A DNA stretch of 50,713 bases, from the NCBI GenBank assembly GCA_035623275.1, contig DASPTT010000057.1, positions 1 to 50,713 on the forward strand. The letters run 5' to 3'. Within the stretch, counting starts at the first letter, position 1. Every line of letters begins with the position of its first letter. This DNA is from DASPTT01 sp035623275. GTDB lineage: Bacteria; Actinomycetota; Acidimicrobiia; Acidimicrobiales; UBA8190. This document shows, piece after piece, positions 33,335 to 41,063 of the stretch. The position numbers and the translations under genes are program-made. The notes beneath the pieces were generated by a model. That model worked only from the letters and a program-made list of their open reading frames with translations, searched no databases and was not told where the DNA came from.

Positions 33335-34712
33335 CGCGTCCGGTAACGGGGCACGTCGCCCCGGCGGGCCAGACGACCTCCTCCAGCTGGCGACCCGGGT
33401 CGCGGCACAGGCGCGGGGGAGCGAGGAGCTCGAGGTGTACGTGTCGCGGGGCGTGGAGACCGACGTGCGCGCCTATGACGGCGAGGTCGAGTCCCTGTCC
33501 TCCGCGGCCTCCGCCGGCGTGGGCATCCGCGTCGTGGACGGGGGCCGGCAGGGCTTCGCCTACGCGGGGTCGCTCGACCAGGCGGTGATGGCCGAGACCC
33601 TGGCCGAAGCGCGCGACAACGCCAGGTTCGCGACCCCCGACGAACACGTGCGCCTGGCCGTCCCCGACGGGCACGTGCCCTGCGACCTCGACGTGTGGGA
33701 CGAGGAGCTCGCGGCCACGCCCGTGGAGGAGAAGGTCCGCATGGCACTCGACCTCGAGCGCCGTGTGCGGGCCGCAGACCCGAGGATCCGGCAGGTGTCC
33801 TCGGCCGACTACGGCGACATGGCCAGCGAGGCCGCCATCGCCTCCTCTACCGGGATCGCGGCGTCCACGCGCCGCACCCTGTGCTCGATGTCGGCGGCGG
33901 CCATCGCCGGCGAGGGTGCCGACAGCCATACCGGGGTCGGCTTCAGCGCCGTGCGCGGCCCGGGCGACCTCGACCCCGACCGGGTCGTGGTGGACGCGGT
34001 GCAACGGGCGACGCGCCTGCTGGGCGCGACCAAGGCGCGCTCGGGTCGCAGGACCGTGGTGTTCGATCCCCGGGTCACCTCGACGCTCCTCGCCATCGTC
34101 GCGTCTGCCCTGTCCGGCGAGGCGGTGACCAAGGGCCGTTCGCTGTTCGCGGGCCGGTTGGGCGAGAAGATCGCGGTGCCGTCGGTGACCATCGTCGACG
34201 ACCCCACCGACACCCGGGCCTTGAGCGCCGCGTCCCACGACGCCGAAGGGCTCGCCTGCCGGCGCAACGTCCTGGTGGAGGAGGGTGTCCTTCGCGGATT
34301 CGTCTTCGACACCACCTCGGCCAGCCGCGCCGGGACGACGTCCACCGCCTCGGCCGTGCGCGGCGGCTATGCCTCCACGCCGGTGGCGGGCTGCCGGGCC
34401 CTGGTGCTGTCGCCGGGGCCGCTCGACGCGCCCGCGATCCTCGCCGACGTGGGTGACGCGCTCTACGTCCAGTCGGTCACGGGCGTGCACTCGGGGGTCA
34501 ACCCGATCAGCGGGGACTTCTCGGTGGGCGCCGAGGGCGTCATGGTGCGTGACGGCCTGTTCGCCGAGCCCGTACGCGAGGTGACCATCGCGTCGACGAT
34601 GCAGCGGATGCTCCTGTCGGTGCTCCACGTGGGGGCCGACCTCGAGTGGTTGCCGGGTGTGGCCGCCGGCCAGACGCTGGCCATCGAGGGGATGACGCTG
34701 AGCGGGTCGTAG
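33327..34712 (+). CDS. tldE: TldE/PmbA-type partner subunit
   Basis: A 461-residue PmbA/TldE protein. LEVYVSRGVETDVRAYDGEV, GIRVVDGGRQGFAYAGSLDQ, YGDMASEAAIASSTGIAAST, TVVFDPRVTSTLLAIVASAL and HSGVNPISGDFSVGAEGVMV match the family. It has no HExxxH motif, as expected for the non-catalytic partner. GTG 33327 overlaps the tldD stop by 8 bp, so the subunits are made together. The downstream gene is convergent, so the operon is two genes. Confidence 0.93.
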   Translation: MPDASGNGARRPGGPDDLLQLATRVAAQARGSEELEVYVSRGVETDVRAYDGEVESLSSAASAGVGIRVVDGGRQGFAYAGSLDQAVMAETLAEARDNARFATPDEHVRLAVPDGHVPCDLDVWDEELAATPVEEKVRMALDLERRVRAADPRIRQVSSADYGDMASEAAIASSTGIAASTRRTLCSMSAAAIAGEGADSHTGVGFSAVRGPGDLDPDRVVVDAVQRATRLLGATKARSGRRTVVFDPRVTSTLLAIVASALSGEAVTKGRSLFAGRLGEKIAVPSVTIVDDPTDTRALSAASHDAEGLACRRNVLVEEGVLRGFVFDTTSASRAGTTSTASAVRGGYASTPVAGCRALVLSPGPLDAPAILADVGDALYVQSVTGVHSGVNPISGDFSVGAEGVMVRDGLFAEPVREVTIASTMQRMLLSVLHVGADLEWLPGVAAGQTLAIEGMTLSGS

Positions 34713-34774
34713 CTCCACCCGGCGCGTGCCGGCGTACCGCCAGGACCGGCGGGCGTGCCCGCGACGCTGGGTTC

Positions 34775-35128
34775 CTAGGAGGCCGCCGCGCTCGACGAAC
34801 CGCTGCCGGCGCCCGACGATCCCGACGACCCCGACGATCCCGACGACTTGTCGGACGACTTGTCGGACGACGACGATCCCTTGGTGTCGGCCTTGGGCGC
34901 CGACGACGAGTCGGTGCTCTTCGACTCGGAGGAAGCCCCGCTCTTGGCGGCCGGCCGGCTGTCGGTCTTGTAGAAGCCGCTGCCCTTGAACACCACACCG
35001 ATCGACCCGAAGACCTTGCGCAGCGCGCCGCTGCAGCTGGGACAGGTCGTCAGCGCGTCGTCGCGGAAGGACTGGACGACCTCGAGGTGATCGCCGCATG
35101 ACGTGCAGGCGTATTCGTACGTCGGCAT
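34775..35128 (-). CDS. FmdB-family zinc-ribbon protein with disordered tail (Ruc-like)
   Basis: A 117-residue protein. The first 55 residues are an FmdB-type zinc ribbon: MPTYEYACTSCGDHLEVVQS, then CPSCSGALRKVFGS and VVFKGSGFYKTD, with two CxxC pairs. The rest is a Ser/Lys/Gly-rich disordered tail. This layout matches M. tuberculosis Rv0991c (Ruc), a redox-controlled chaperone that works with DnaK. The ATG follows GGAGG by 10 bases. A CIRCE-like element lies 77 bp upstream, which fits my recollection that Rv0991c is in the HrcA heat-shock regulon. The chaperone role is inferred. Confidence 0.85.
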   Translation of the reverse strand: MPTYEYACTSCGDHLEVVQSFRDDALTTCPSCSGALRKVFGSIGVVFKGSGFYKTDSRPAAKSGASSESKSTDSSSAPKADTKGSSSSDKSSDKSSGSSGSSGSSGAGSGSSSAAAS

Positions 35129-35146
35129 CGTGGTCCCGCCTCCGTC

Positions 35147-35174
35147 CTTTCCGCTCGGGCCTTTCCGCTCGGGC
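35147..35174. repeat. 14-bp tandem repeat upstream of the zinc-ribbon gene
   Basis: CTTTCCGCTCGGGC occurs twice in tandem (35147-35160, 35161-35174) with a partial third copy after it. It lies between the zinc-ribbon start and the CIRCE-like element, in its 5' leader if transcription starts near that element. Confidence 0.75.
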
Positions 35175-35204
35175 CTTTCCGCACTTCGGGCTCGCCCGGA
35201 GTCG

Positions 35205-35231
35205 TTGGCACTCTCGAGCTCCGACTGCCAA
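35205..35231. promoter_or_regulatory. CIRCE-like (HrcA) element
   Basis: TTGGCACTC at 35205-35213, a 9-base spacer and GACTGCCAA at 35223-35231. The known CIRCE is TTAGCACTC-N9-GAGTGCTAA, so the geometry is exact, with one change in the left arm and two in the right. It is 77 bp from the zinc-ribbon start and 80 bp from moaC; control of the zinc-ribbon protein is more likely because its Mtb counterpart is a heat-shock gene. Confidence 0.6.
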
Positions 35232-35298
35232 TCCTACCGGGGATCGCCGCCGTTCGCGGCCGCAGCCCTGGTCCGAGGCCGAATCGGGAGCGGATGCG

Positions 35299-35304
35299 TA
35301 GACT
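35299..35304 (+). promoter_or_regulatory. -10 box for a leaderless moaC transcript
   Basis: TAGACT is followed by six bases and then the GTG start of moaC. There is no Shine-Dalgarno, so the mRNA probably starts at the GTG. Confidence 0.5.
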
Positions 35305-35310
35305 GGCGGG

Positions 35311-35793
35311 GTGTCCGACCGCAGCCTGACCCGCCTCGATCCGCTCGGTGGTGCCCGCATGGTGGACGTCACCCCCAAGGAGCCGACGCACCGTCGGGCC
35401 CTCGCCCGGTGCCGGGTCATCATGGCCCCGGAGACCACGGCCCTGGTAGCGAGCAATGCCATCACCAAGGGCGACGTGCTCGGCACGGCGCGGATCGCCG
35501 GCATCCAGGCTGCCAAGCGCACACCCGAGCTCATCCCGATGTGCCACCCGCTCCTGGTGGGGACGGTGCACGTGAACTTCAACATCGGCGACGACTACGT
35601 CGAGGTGGAAGCCCAAGTCGAGACGGTGGACCGGACCGGTGTCGAGATGGAGGCGCTCACGGCATGTGCCGTGGCGGCGCTGACCGTCTACGACATGTGC
35701 AAGTCGTCCGACCGGACGATGAGCGTGGGCGAGCTCGCCTTGTGGGAGAAGACCGGGGGGAGCTCGGGCGTCTGGCGGCGGCCCCTGCCCTGA
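35311..35793 (+). CDS. moaC: Cyclic pyranopterin monophosphate synthase
   Basis: A 160-residue MoaC protein that, after MoaA, makes cyclic pyranopterin monophosphate for molybdenum cofactor. MVDVTPKEPTHRRALA, GIQAAKRTPELIPMCHPL, VEVEAQVETVDRTGVEMEAL and TACAVAALTVYDMCKSSDRT are the family signatures. The start is GTG 35311 behind a -10-like box, probably leaderless. No other moa gene is in the window. The next gene is on the other strand, so it stands alone. Confidence 0.97.
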   Translation: MSDRSLTRLDPLGGARMVDVTPKEPTHRRALARCRVIMAPETTALVASNAITKGDVLGTARIAGIQAAKRTPELIPMCHPLLVGTVHVNFNIGDDYVEVEAQVETVDRTGVEMEALTACAVAALTVYDMCKSSDRTMSVGELALWEKTGGSSGVWRRPLP

Positions 35794-35839
35794 CGACCGA
35801 GCGGCCCTCGGGCCGCCACGGCCAGGCGGTGCGGCGTGC

Positions 35840-37495
35840 TCAGCGGAGGCGGAAGCGCTTCTTGCGCGACTTGCCGCCGACGTTCAGGTCCTCGCTCACG
35901 ACCAGTGCCTCGGGCTCGCTCGGGGTGTCGGGCGCGGAGGCCTGGGGCGTCAGGGCGAGGATCTCGGTGGCCATCGATGCAGCCGAGGACGGCGATGCCG
36001 GTGTGGGCATCGGCGGCGGTGGTGCCATCGGAGCCACGCCTGCCGGCGGCGGCGCGGGCACCGGGGTGTCGGTCGGCGGGGGTACGGGTGCACCCATCGG
36101 CGGTGCCACCGGCGCGGGCACCTTGTCCATGGGGGGCGGCGGCGGCACCGGCGCGGGCGCGGGTGCCTTCGGCATGGCCGGAGGCGGCGGCGGCACCGGC
36201 GCGGGCACCTTGTCCATGGGGGGCGGCGGCGGCACCGGCGCGGGCGCGGGTGCCTTCGGCATGGCCGGGGGCACCGGTGTGGTCACCGGGGCGGGCATCG
36301 CTCCCATGGGCGCAGGCGGGGGCACCGGAGTGGTCACCGGCGCGGGCACCTTGTCCATGGGCGCAGGCGGGGGCACCGGCACGGGCGACTTCGGCACGGC
36401 CGGCGGGGGCGGTACCGGCATGGGTGCCGCCGGCACGGCGTCGGCGGGTGCGGGGGCGGCGAACTTGTCCCCGACGGACGGAACCGGCGTGGGCGTCTTG
36501 GGCGCCGCGGGCGGAGCGACCGGCGCCGAGCCGGACGGGGGAGGCGGTGCGAACGAGATCGTGGGTGCGGGTCGCGGGGCCGGCGCAGGGGCGGGCACGT
36601 GCGCGGGACCCGGAACAGTGGCCGGCGTAGGGGCCGACGACGCGGCTGGCGCGGGCATCGGTGGCGCGAACGGCAGCGGTGAGGCCGCGGTGGGCGTCTT
36701 CGACGACTCGGTCGTGGCCTTGGGCGAATCGCTACCCCCGAGCAACGCGTCCAGCAGGACGTCGTCCTTCGACGACGCGTCGGCCACCAGGACGGGGGCG
36801 CCCTTCGCCGCGGCGTCACCGAACTCCGCCATCAGGAAGGCGTCGAGTGCCTCCGGTGACAAGTCGGCCACGACGAAGTTCGACGACGGGCGCTCGGCTT
36901 CCGTCGCCTCGGCCACGGCGGCCGGGGCGGCCGACGCGGCCGCGGCCAACGGCGTGGCGACCGGCGGTGTGAGCGGCGTGACGGGCGACACCGCGGGTGG
37001 GGGACTCGGGCGGTCGGGTACCGGCGGGACCTCCGTCCCCGTCGCGGGCACGGTCGCCACCGGGGCGGCGGGCGCCTCGACCGGTGGGGTGACCCGATGG
37101 GACGTCGTCACGACGGGGCCCGGCTCGGCCTCCGCGGTCGCCGTCGCAGGCTCGTCGAGGTCGGCCGAGACGACCTCGGTCGCCGGCTCGTCGAGTCCCA
37201 GCAGCGCATCGACGACGTCCCGAGACGCCTTGGTCTCCGCGACACCCAGCGCATGGCGGGGTGCCCGGGCGTTCTGCGCGTTGGCGGCCAGCGCGGCCGG
37301 CAGGTCGCCGCTGAGGACGTTGTGCATGATCGTTCCCAGCTCGGAGATGGCGCGCGCGAGCGCCGCCTGGCTCTCCTGGACCTGGGTCAGCCGCTCGAGG
37401 ATCTCGTGCCAGAGCTCGGCCGACGACACGGCCATCGACCGAACGAGATCGGTATCGGACTGATCGTCACCCGGAGGACGGCCCTCGATCGTCAT
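35840..37495 (-). CDS. Long proline-rich protein, unknown function
   Basis: A 551-residue protein. Residues about 20-80 look helical (SSAELWHEILERLTQVQESQ). A middle segment includes LSPEALDAFLMAEFGDAA and DDVLLDALLGG, short acidic helices. From about residue 270 it is almost entirely Pro/Ala with repeats of the type PMPKAPAPAPVPPPPPMDK. The tail is basic (GGKSRKKRFRLR). No signal peptide or membrane span is seen. This suggests a cytoplasmic scaffold with helical docking motifs joined by a proline-rich arm. It is 1.4 kb from pilT, so a link to pili or polar sites is possible but unproven. Confidence 0.75.
   Translation of the reverse strand: MTIEGRPPGDDQSDTDLVRSMAVSSAELWHEILERLTQVQESQAALARAISELGTIMHNVLSGDLPAALAANAQNARAPRHALGVAETKASRDVVDALLGLDEPATEVVSADLDEPATATAEAEPGPVVTTSHRVTPPVEAPAAPVATVPATGTEVPPVPDRPSPPPAVSPVTPLTPPVATPLAAAASAAPAAVAEATEAERPSSNFVVADLSPEALDAFLMAEFGDAAAKGAPVLVADASSKDDVLLDALLGGSDSPKATTESSKTPTAASPLPFAPPMPAPAASSAPTPATVPGPAHVPAPAPAPRPAPTISFAPPPPSGSAPVAPPAAPKTPTPVPSVGDKFAAPAPADAVPAAPMPVPPPPAVPKSPVPVPPPAPMDKVPAPVTTPVPPPAPMGAMPAPVTTPVPPAMPKAPAPAPVPPPPPMDKVPAPVPPPPPAMPKAPAPAPVPPPPPMDKVPAPVAPPMGAPVPPPTDTPVPAPPPAGVAPMAPPPPMPTPASPSSAASMATEILALTPQASAPDTPSEPEALVVSEDLNVGGKSRKKRFRLR
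36111..36268. repeat. Long direct repeat within the proline-rich gene
   Basis: 71 bp at 36111-36181 are repeated exactly at 36198-36268, giving an 87-bp period (29 codons). The repeat is in frame, encodes the PMPKAPAPAPVPPPPPMDK-type unit and suggests recent duplication. Confidence 0.85.
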
Positions 37496-37821
37496 GCTCG
37501 GCCCAACCCCTTCGATCCGTGCTGCAATCCCACGCCTGTGACCTGCCGGCCGCCAGGCGGAGTTCGACCAGCGGGAGCCGACTTCGATCGTAGCCGTCGA
37601 GTTCCACGCTCTTCGTCAGCCCCGTACGCGTACGGGTGAGGTGTCGGCTCGTTCGCGCCGTCTCTTGATCCACTCGTCGGCCAACTCCTGCGCAAATGTG
37701 GGCGAACATCGCCCACGCGCGGACGCCCACTTCAGTCGGCGACGAGGCGCGCCGCTGCAAGCATTCGAAACGGACCTGGTGGGGTCAGGCGCGTCCGAGG
37801 CCGACCGCGCCGGACGAGGGA
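37496..37821. other. Non-coding gap with a 16-bp perfect palindrome
   Basis: This 326-bp stretch has no gene I can support. It holds the perfect palindrome CCCGTACGCGTACGGG at 37621-37636, 126 bp upstream of the proline-rich gene start. A minus-strand frame around 37620-37700 reads like a short helical peptide (FAQELADEWIKRRRERA) but has no convincing start, so it is not called. Confidence 0.45.
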
Positions 37822-38130
37822 TCAGGCGCGCGCCGCGCTGCGCAGATCCTCGAGGGACAGCTCGCCGGTGGCCTCGCCGCCGCACTGGGTGCAGTGCTCC
37901 ACGTGACGCCACGAGCGCAGCAGCCGGGTGCCCTCGGCGTTGAGCAGCACCACGAAGGACTCCGACACGGGATCGATGTCGAGCCCGAAGTAGGGCCGCC
38001 AGCCGGTGGAGGCCGGGTGACTGTCCAGATCGAGGCCCTTCAGCACCCGACGGAAGCGCATGCGCTCCGTATCGAAGAGCCACGTGCTGTGGCACGACTC
38101 GAGGACGAGGGGATCCATGGGAACGATCAT
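37822..38130 (-). CDS. Small protein of unknown function with one CxxC
   Basis: A 102-residue soluble protein: DPLVLESCHSTWLFDTERMR, GWRPYFGLDIDPVSESFVVL and HCTQCGGEATGELS. One CxxC pair and a few His/Cys could bind a metal, but there is no known motif. The start is uncertain (ATG 38130 chosen; GTG 38157 and ATG 38118 are in frame), and there is no clear Shine-Dalgarno. No family is recognised. It is probably a real gene, because the residue mix is ordinary and no better overlapping frame exists. Confidence 0.6.
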   Translation of the reverse strand: MIVPMDPLVLESCHSTWLFDTERMRFRRVLKGLDLDSHPASTGWRPYFGLDIDPVSESFVVLLNAEGTRLLRSWRHVEHCTQCGGEATGELSLEDLRSAARA

Positions 38131-38267
38131 GCCCACGAAACGCTGCAAATGCGGCACGGAATTGTTGCGGTTCCATTACGAAGAATTTGTTGGTGATGGC
38201 TTGGCCACCCGCCGTACCAGCCGACCTGGGAAAACGGGCGCGGGATCTGGCACACCGTCAGACTCGG

Positions 38268-38813
38268 TCAGAGCTTGAGGCCGCCGACCGTCAACAGGAG
38301 CGCCAGGGTGATGCCGGCCGCGACGACCACCGCCAGGGCCACCAGGGCCGCGGTGCGCCGTCCGCGTTTCGGACGGCGGCTGCTCCGGGCCGCGACCACC
38401 TCGGCGATCATCGCCTGCAGCTCGTCGGGATCCTCGGCCGGGACCAGGAACCGGTGCGTCCGCTTGTCGGTGACGGCTTCCACCAGCAGGGCCGGTGCAC
38501 CGGTCGGGGTGGACCACCGGGCCACCGTCGAGACCGAGGAGAGGGAGCTCCAGGGGAGGACGGCGCCCACACCGCCGTCCGGCTTGAGCACCGTGATCCC
38601 GATCTGGTTGAGGACCAGGGAGATGCCGGGGACGACGACCTGACCCTCGGCCTCGACGGTCCCGGCACCGGCGCCGACCGGACTCGGGCCCTGGCCGTCG
38701 GGGACGGGGGTGCCCTCCCCGGCCAGCACGTGGACACCGGTCAGGGTCAGCGACAAGGGGTCGTCCGCGGCTGCGCGGGCAGGCGCGTCAGGCGGGGTCG
38801 TGGGATCGGTCAT
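38268..38813 (-). CDS. C-terminally anchored membrane protein of unknown function
   Basis: A 181-residue protein. The body has a beta-rich PH-like feel (GVGAVLPWSSLSSVSTVARW, HRFLVPAEDPDELQAMIAEV), followed by the basic RSSRRPKRGRRTAAL and one C-terminal span (LVALAVVVAAGITLALLL). It would sit on the inner membrane face. It is divergent from pilT over a 103-bp promoter region. I do not recognise the family; it could be linked to the pilus genes but nothing in the sequence proves that. Confidence 0.75.
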   Translation of the reverse strand: MTDPTTPPDAPARAAADDPLSLTLTGVHVLAGEGTPVPDGQGPSPVGAGAGTVEAEGQVVVPGISLVLNQIGITVLKPDGGVGAVLPWSSLSSVSTVARWSTPTGAPALLVEAVTDKRTHRFLVPAEDPDELQAMIAEVVAARSSRRPKRGRRTAALVALAVVVAAGITLALLLTVGGLKL

Positions 38814-38879
38814 GGGGCTCCGCCGGAGCGGGGACGACGGCGTTCACCACAAAGAGTGTTTCTGTTGTCACAATAAGAG

Positions 38880-38909
38880 TTGATTGTTGGGTATCGCATT
38901 TCGTACACT
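38880..38909 (+). promoter_or_regulatory. Promoter of the first pilT-like gene
   Basis: TTGATT (38880-38885), an 18-bp spacer and TACACT (38904-38909) form a good -35/-10 pair. The ATG begins at 38917, seven bases on, so the transcript is probably leaderless. The surrounding A+T content is well above the window average. Confidence 0.6.
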
Positions 38910-38916
38910 ACGCCCA

Positions 38917-40035
38917 ATGGACCAGGTCGACCTGGACCGGCTGTTGCACGTCCTCGCGGACCTCGACGGCTCGGACCTCCACATCAAGGCGGGCGCACCT
39001 CCCCGGGTGCGTGTGAACGGACAGCTGCGGGCGCTCGAGGACCACCCCTCGCTCACGGCCGAGGACACGCGTCGCATCGCGGAGCAGATCATGCCCGCGA
39101 ACGTGCGCCAGACGTTCGAGGAGAAACACGAGGCGGACTTCGCCTACAGCGTCCAGGGCCTCGGCCGGTTCCGCATGAACGCCTTCTTCCAGCGCGGCTC
39201 GGTGGCGCTCGCCATCCGCAGCGTCCGCACCCACGCCTCCAGCATCGAGGAGCTCGGGCTCCCCGACGTGGTGCGGTCGCTGGCCGGTGAGCACCGCGGC
39301 CTCGTGCTCGTGACGGGCCCCACCGGCTCGGGCAAGAGCACGACCCTGGCGGCCATGATCGACCACATCAACCGCACGCGGCCGTGCCACATCATCACCA
39401 TCGAGGACCCCGTCGAGTACCTCCACCGCGACGAGCTGGCCGCCATCGACCAGCGCGAGGTGGGGTTCGACACCGAGAGCTTCACCAGCGCCATGCGGGT
39501 CGTGCTGCGACAGGACCCCGACGTGATCCTCGTGGGCGAGATGCGGGATCCCGAGACCGTCTACACGGCGCTCACCGCGGCGGAGACCGGGCACCTCGTC
39601 TTCTCGACCCTGCACACGACCAACGCCACCGAGACGGTGAACCGCATCGTGGACTTCTTCCCTCCGCACCAGCAGGGGCAGATCCGCGTCAGCCTCGCCG
39701 CGGCCCTGCGGGGCACGATCTGTCAGCGCCTGGTGCCTCGCGCCGACGGCATGGGCCGGGTGCCCGCGCTCGAGGTGATGGTGGTCAACGGCCGCATCCA
39801 GCAGGCGATCACCGATCCCACCCAGACCTCGGCGATCGAGCAGATCATGGTGGAGGGCGAGTACTACGGGATGCAGACCTTCGACCAGGCGCTGGCCCGC
39901 CTGCTCCAGAGCGGGCTGGTCGACCTGCGAGAGGCGATGAACGCCGCCAGCAACCCGCACGACCTGAAGGTCATGCTCGAGCGCATGGGCATCGTGCAGA
40001 CCGGTCGCGGGTACGTCGAGGCCGCCGTCTCCTGA
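38917..40035 (+). CDS. pilT: Type IV pilus retraction ATPase-like protein (PilT/PilU type)
   Basis: A 372-residue secretion ATPase of the PilT family. It has the N-terminal domain SDLHIKAGAPPRVRVNGQL, Walker A GPTGSGKST (134-142), the Asp box TIEDPVE, Walker B DPDVILVGEMRD and the His box STLHTTN. The C-terminal AIRNLIRE motif of true PilT is replaced by VVNGRIQQAITDPTQ, so it may be a PilU-like accessory motor. It stands alone under its own leaderless promoter and is convergent with the prepilin peptidase. A second PilT with the motif is at 43550. Confidence 0.9.
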   Translation: MDQVDLDRLLHVLADLDGSDLHIKAGAPPRVRVNGQLRALEDHPSLTAEDTRRIAEQIMPANVRQTFEEKHEADFAYSVQGLGRFRMNAFFQRGSVALAIRSVRTHASSIEELGLPDVVRSLAGEHRGLVLVTGPTGSGKSTTLAAMIDHINRTRPCHIITIEDPVEYLHRDELAAIDQREVGFDTESFTSAMRVVLRQDPDVILVGEMRDPETVYTALTAAETGHLVFSTLHTTNATETVNRIVDFFPPHQQGQIRVSLAAALRGTICQRLVPRADGMGRVPALEVMVVNGRIQQAITDPTQTSAIEQIMVEGEYYGMQTFDQALARLLQSGLVDLREAMNAASNPHDLKVMLERMGIVQTGRGYVEAAVS

Positions 40036-40054
40036 CCGCTGCGCCCGGCGAGGG

Positions 40055-40894
40055 CTAGGCGCCGCCGAGGGCGCCGAGGCCGGCGGCCACACCGAAGCCG
40101 ATCGCCGCGCCCAGCGCGCTGGCCAACGGCGACGCGCGCATGACCCGGGCCCACGCCGGGCGGCCGCGCTCGCCGCGTGCCGCCCCCAGTGCCAGCGCAC
40201 CCACGGCGGTGCCGGCCGCGCCGGCCGCCGATGCCCAGGGGGCGCCCGGCCCCAGCCACCCGAGGAGCACGCCCAGGGGGATCAGCGTGCCCAGGGCCCC
40301 CGTCTCCGCGGCGCCCGTCGAGTCGCTCCCGGCGAGCCGCCGGCCGAGGGCGACCGCCACGGCCACCACCGCACCGGCCGCCGTGGCCGCGGCGAAGCTG
40401 GCCCACGTGCCATGGACCGCGGCGGGGAGGAGGAACAGGGCGAGGGCCAGGCCGGCGCCCACCGACGGCACGGCATACGGAACCGGCTCGGCATCCAGGT
40501 CGATGGCCACGACCGCCACGTAGGTGGCCGCCAGCGTGCACAGCGCGGGCACGGTCAGGTGGGGGCCGACCAGGGCCGCGACGAGGGCGAAGAGGGCTCC
40601 GGTGAGGCCCTCGACCAGGGGATAGCGAGGCGAGATGGGCGCCTTGCAGCTTCGGCACCGTCCCCCGAGTGCCAGCCACGAGACCACCGGCACGTTGTCG
40701 AGGGGGCGCACCGGCGTGCCGCAGCTCGGGCAGAACGAGCCCGGCGTGACGACCGACAGGTGGCGGGGGACGCGGTAGACGACGACGTTGAGGAAGGACC
40801 CGATGACGAGCCCGACCACCCCGGCCACCACCGCCGTCGCCGCGCGCGCCACCGCCGGCGTCAGGGCGCCGGCCGTCCCGGCGAGGAGCGTCAT
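40055..40894 (-). CDS. pilD: Prepilin peptidase (PilD/A24-like), degenerate second motif
   Basis: A 279-residue polytopic protein. The N-terminal domain has GSFLNVVVYRVPR, CPSCGTPVRPLDNVPVVSWL and CRSCKAPISPRYPLVE, the zinc-cysteine pattern of bifunctional PilD. The A24 domain keeps the first Asp (VAIDLDAEPVPYAV). The second catalytic motif, normally GxGDxKL, seems to be GAAETGAL, with Glu for Asp and no Lys. It should cleave and N-methylate prepilins; whether this copy cleaves is unclear. The start is ATG 40894. It is divergent from pilB. Confidence 0.85.
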   Translation of the reverse strand: MTLLAGTAGALTPAVARAATAVVAGVVGLVIGSFLNVVVYRVPRHLSVVTPGSFCPSCGTPVRPLDNVPVVSWLALGGRCRSCKAPISPRYPLVEGLTGALFALVAALVGPHLTVPALCTLAATYVAVVAIDLDAEPVPYAVPSVGAGLALALFLLPAAVHGTWASFAAATAAGAVVAVAVALGRRLAGSDSTGAAETGALGTLIPLGVLLGWLGPGAPWASAAGAAGTAVGALALGAARGERGRPAWARVMRASPLASALGAAIGFGVAAGLGALGGA

Positions 40895-41063
40895 CGGGAA
40901 ACCCCCGCCGACCAGCGCTGACGCGAGCCCGTCGGGCGGTTCTCCATGCGGGCGGTCACGGTAGCACGGCGCAATTGCCTGAGCGCCGGCGTTGACGATC
41001 CGGAGTGCCGGTGTCGTGCAATCGGAGTGTCGCCGTCGTTCAAATTGTGCTCGGCACGTGCCG

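Noticed and set aside
36105..36275. Regular long repeats that could suggest a CRISPR array
   Set aside because: They are in frame within the proline-rich gene, 87-bp period, with no spacer-like variable units.
37616..37770. Minus-strand frame with a helical-looking peptide (FAQELADEWIKRRRERA)
   Set aside because: No start codon with support and no homolog recognised; the frame upstream is Arg/Pro-rich noise.
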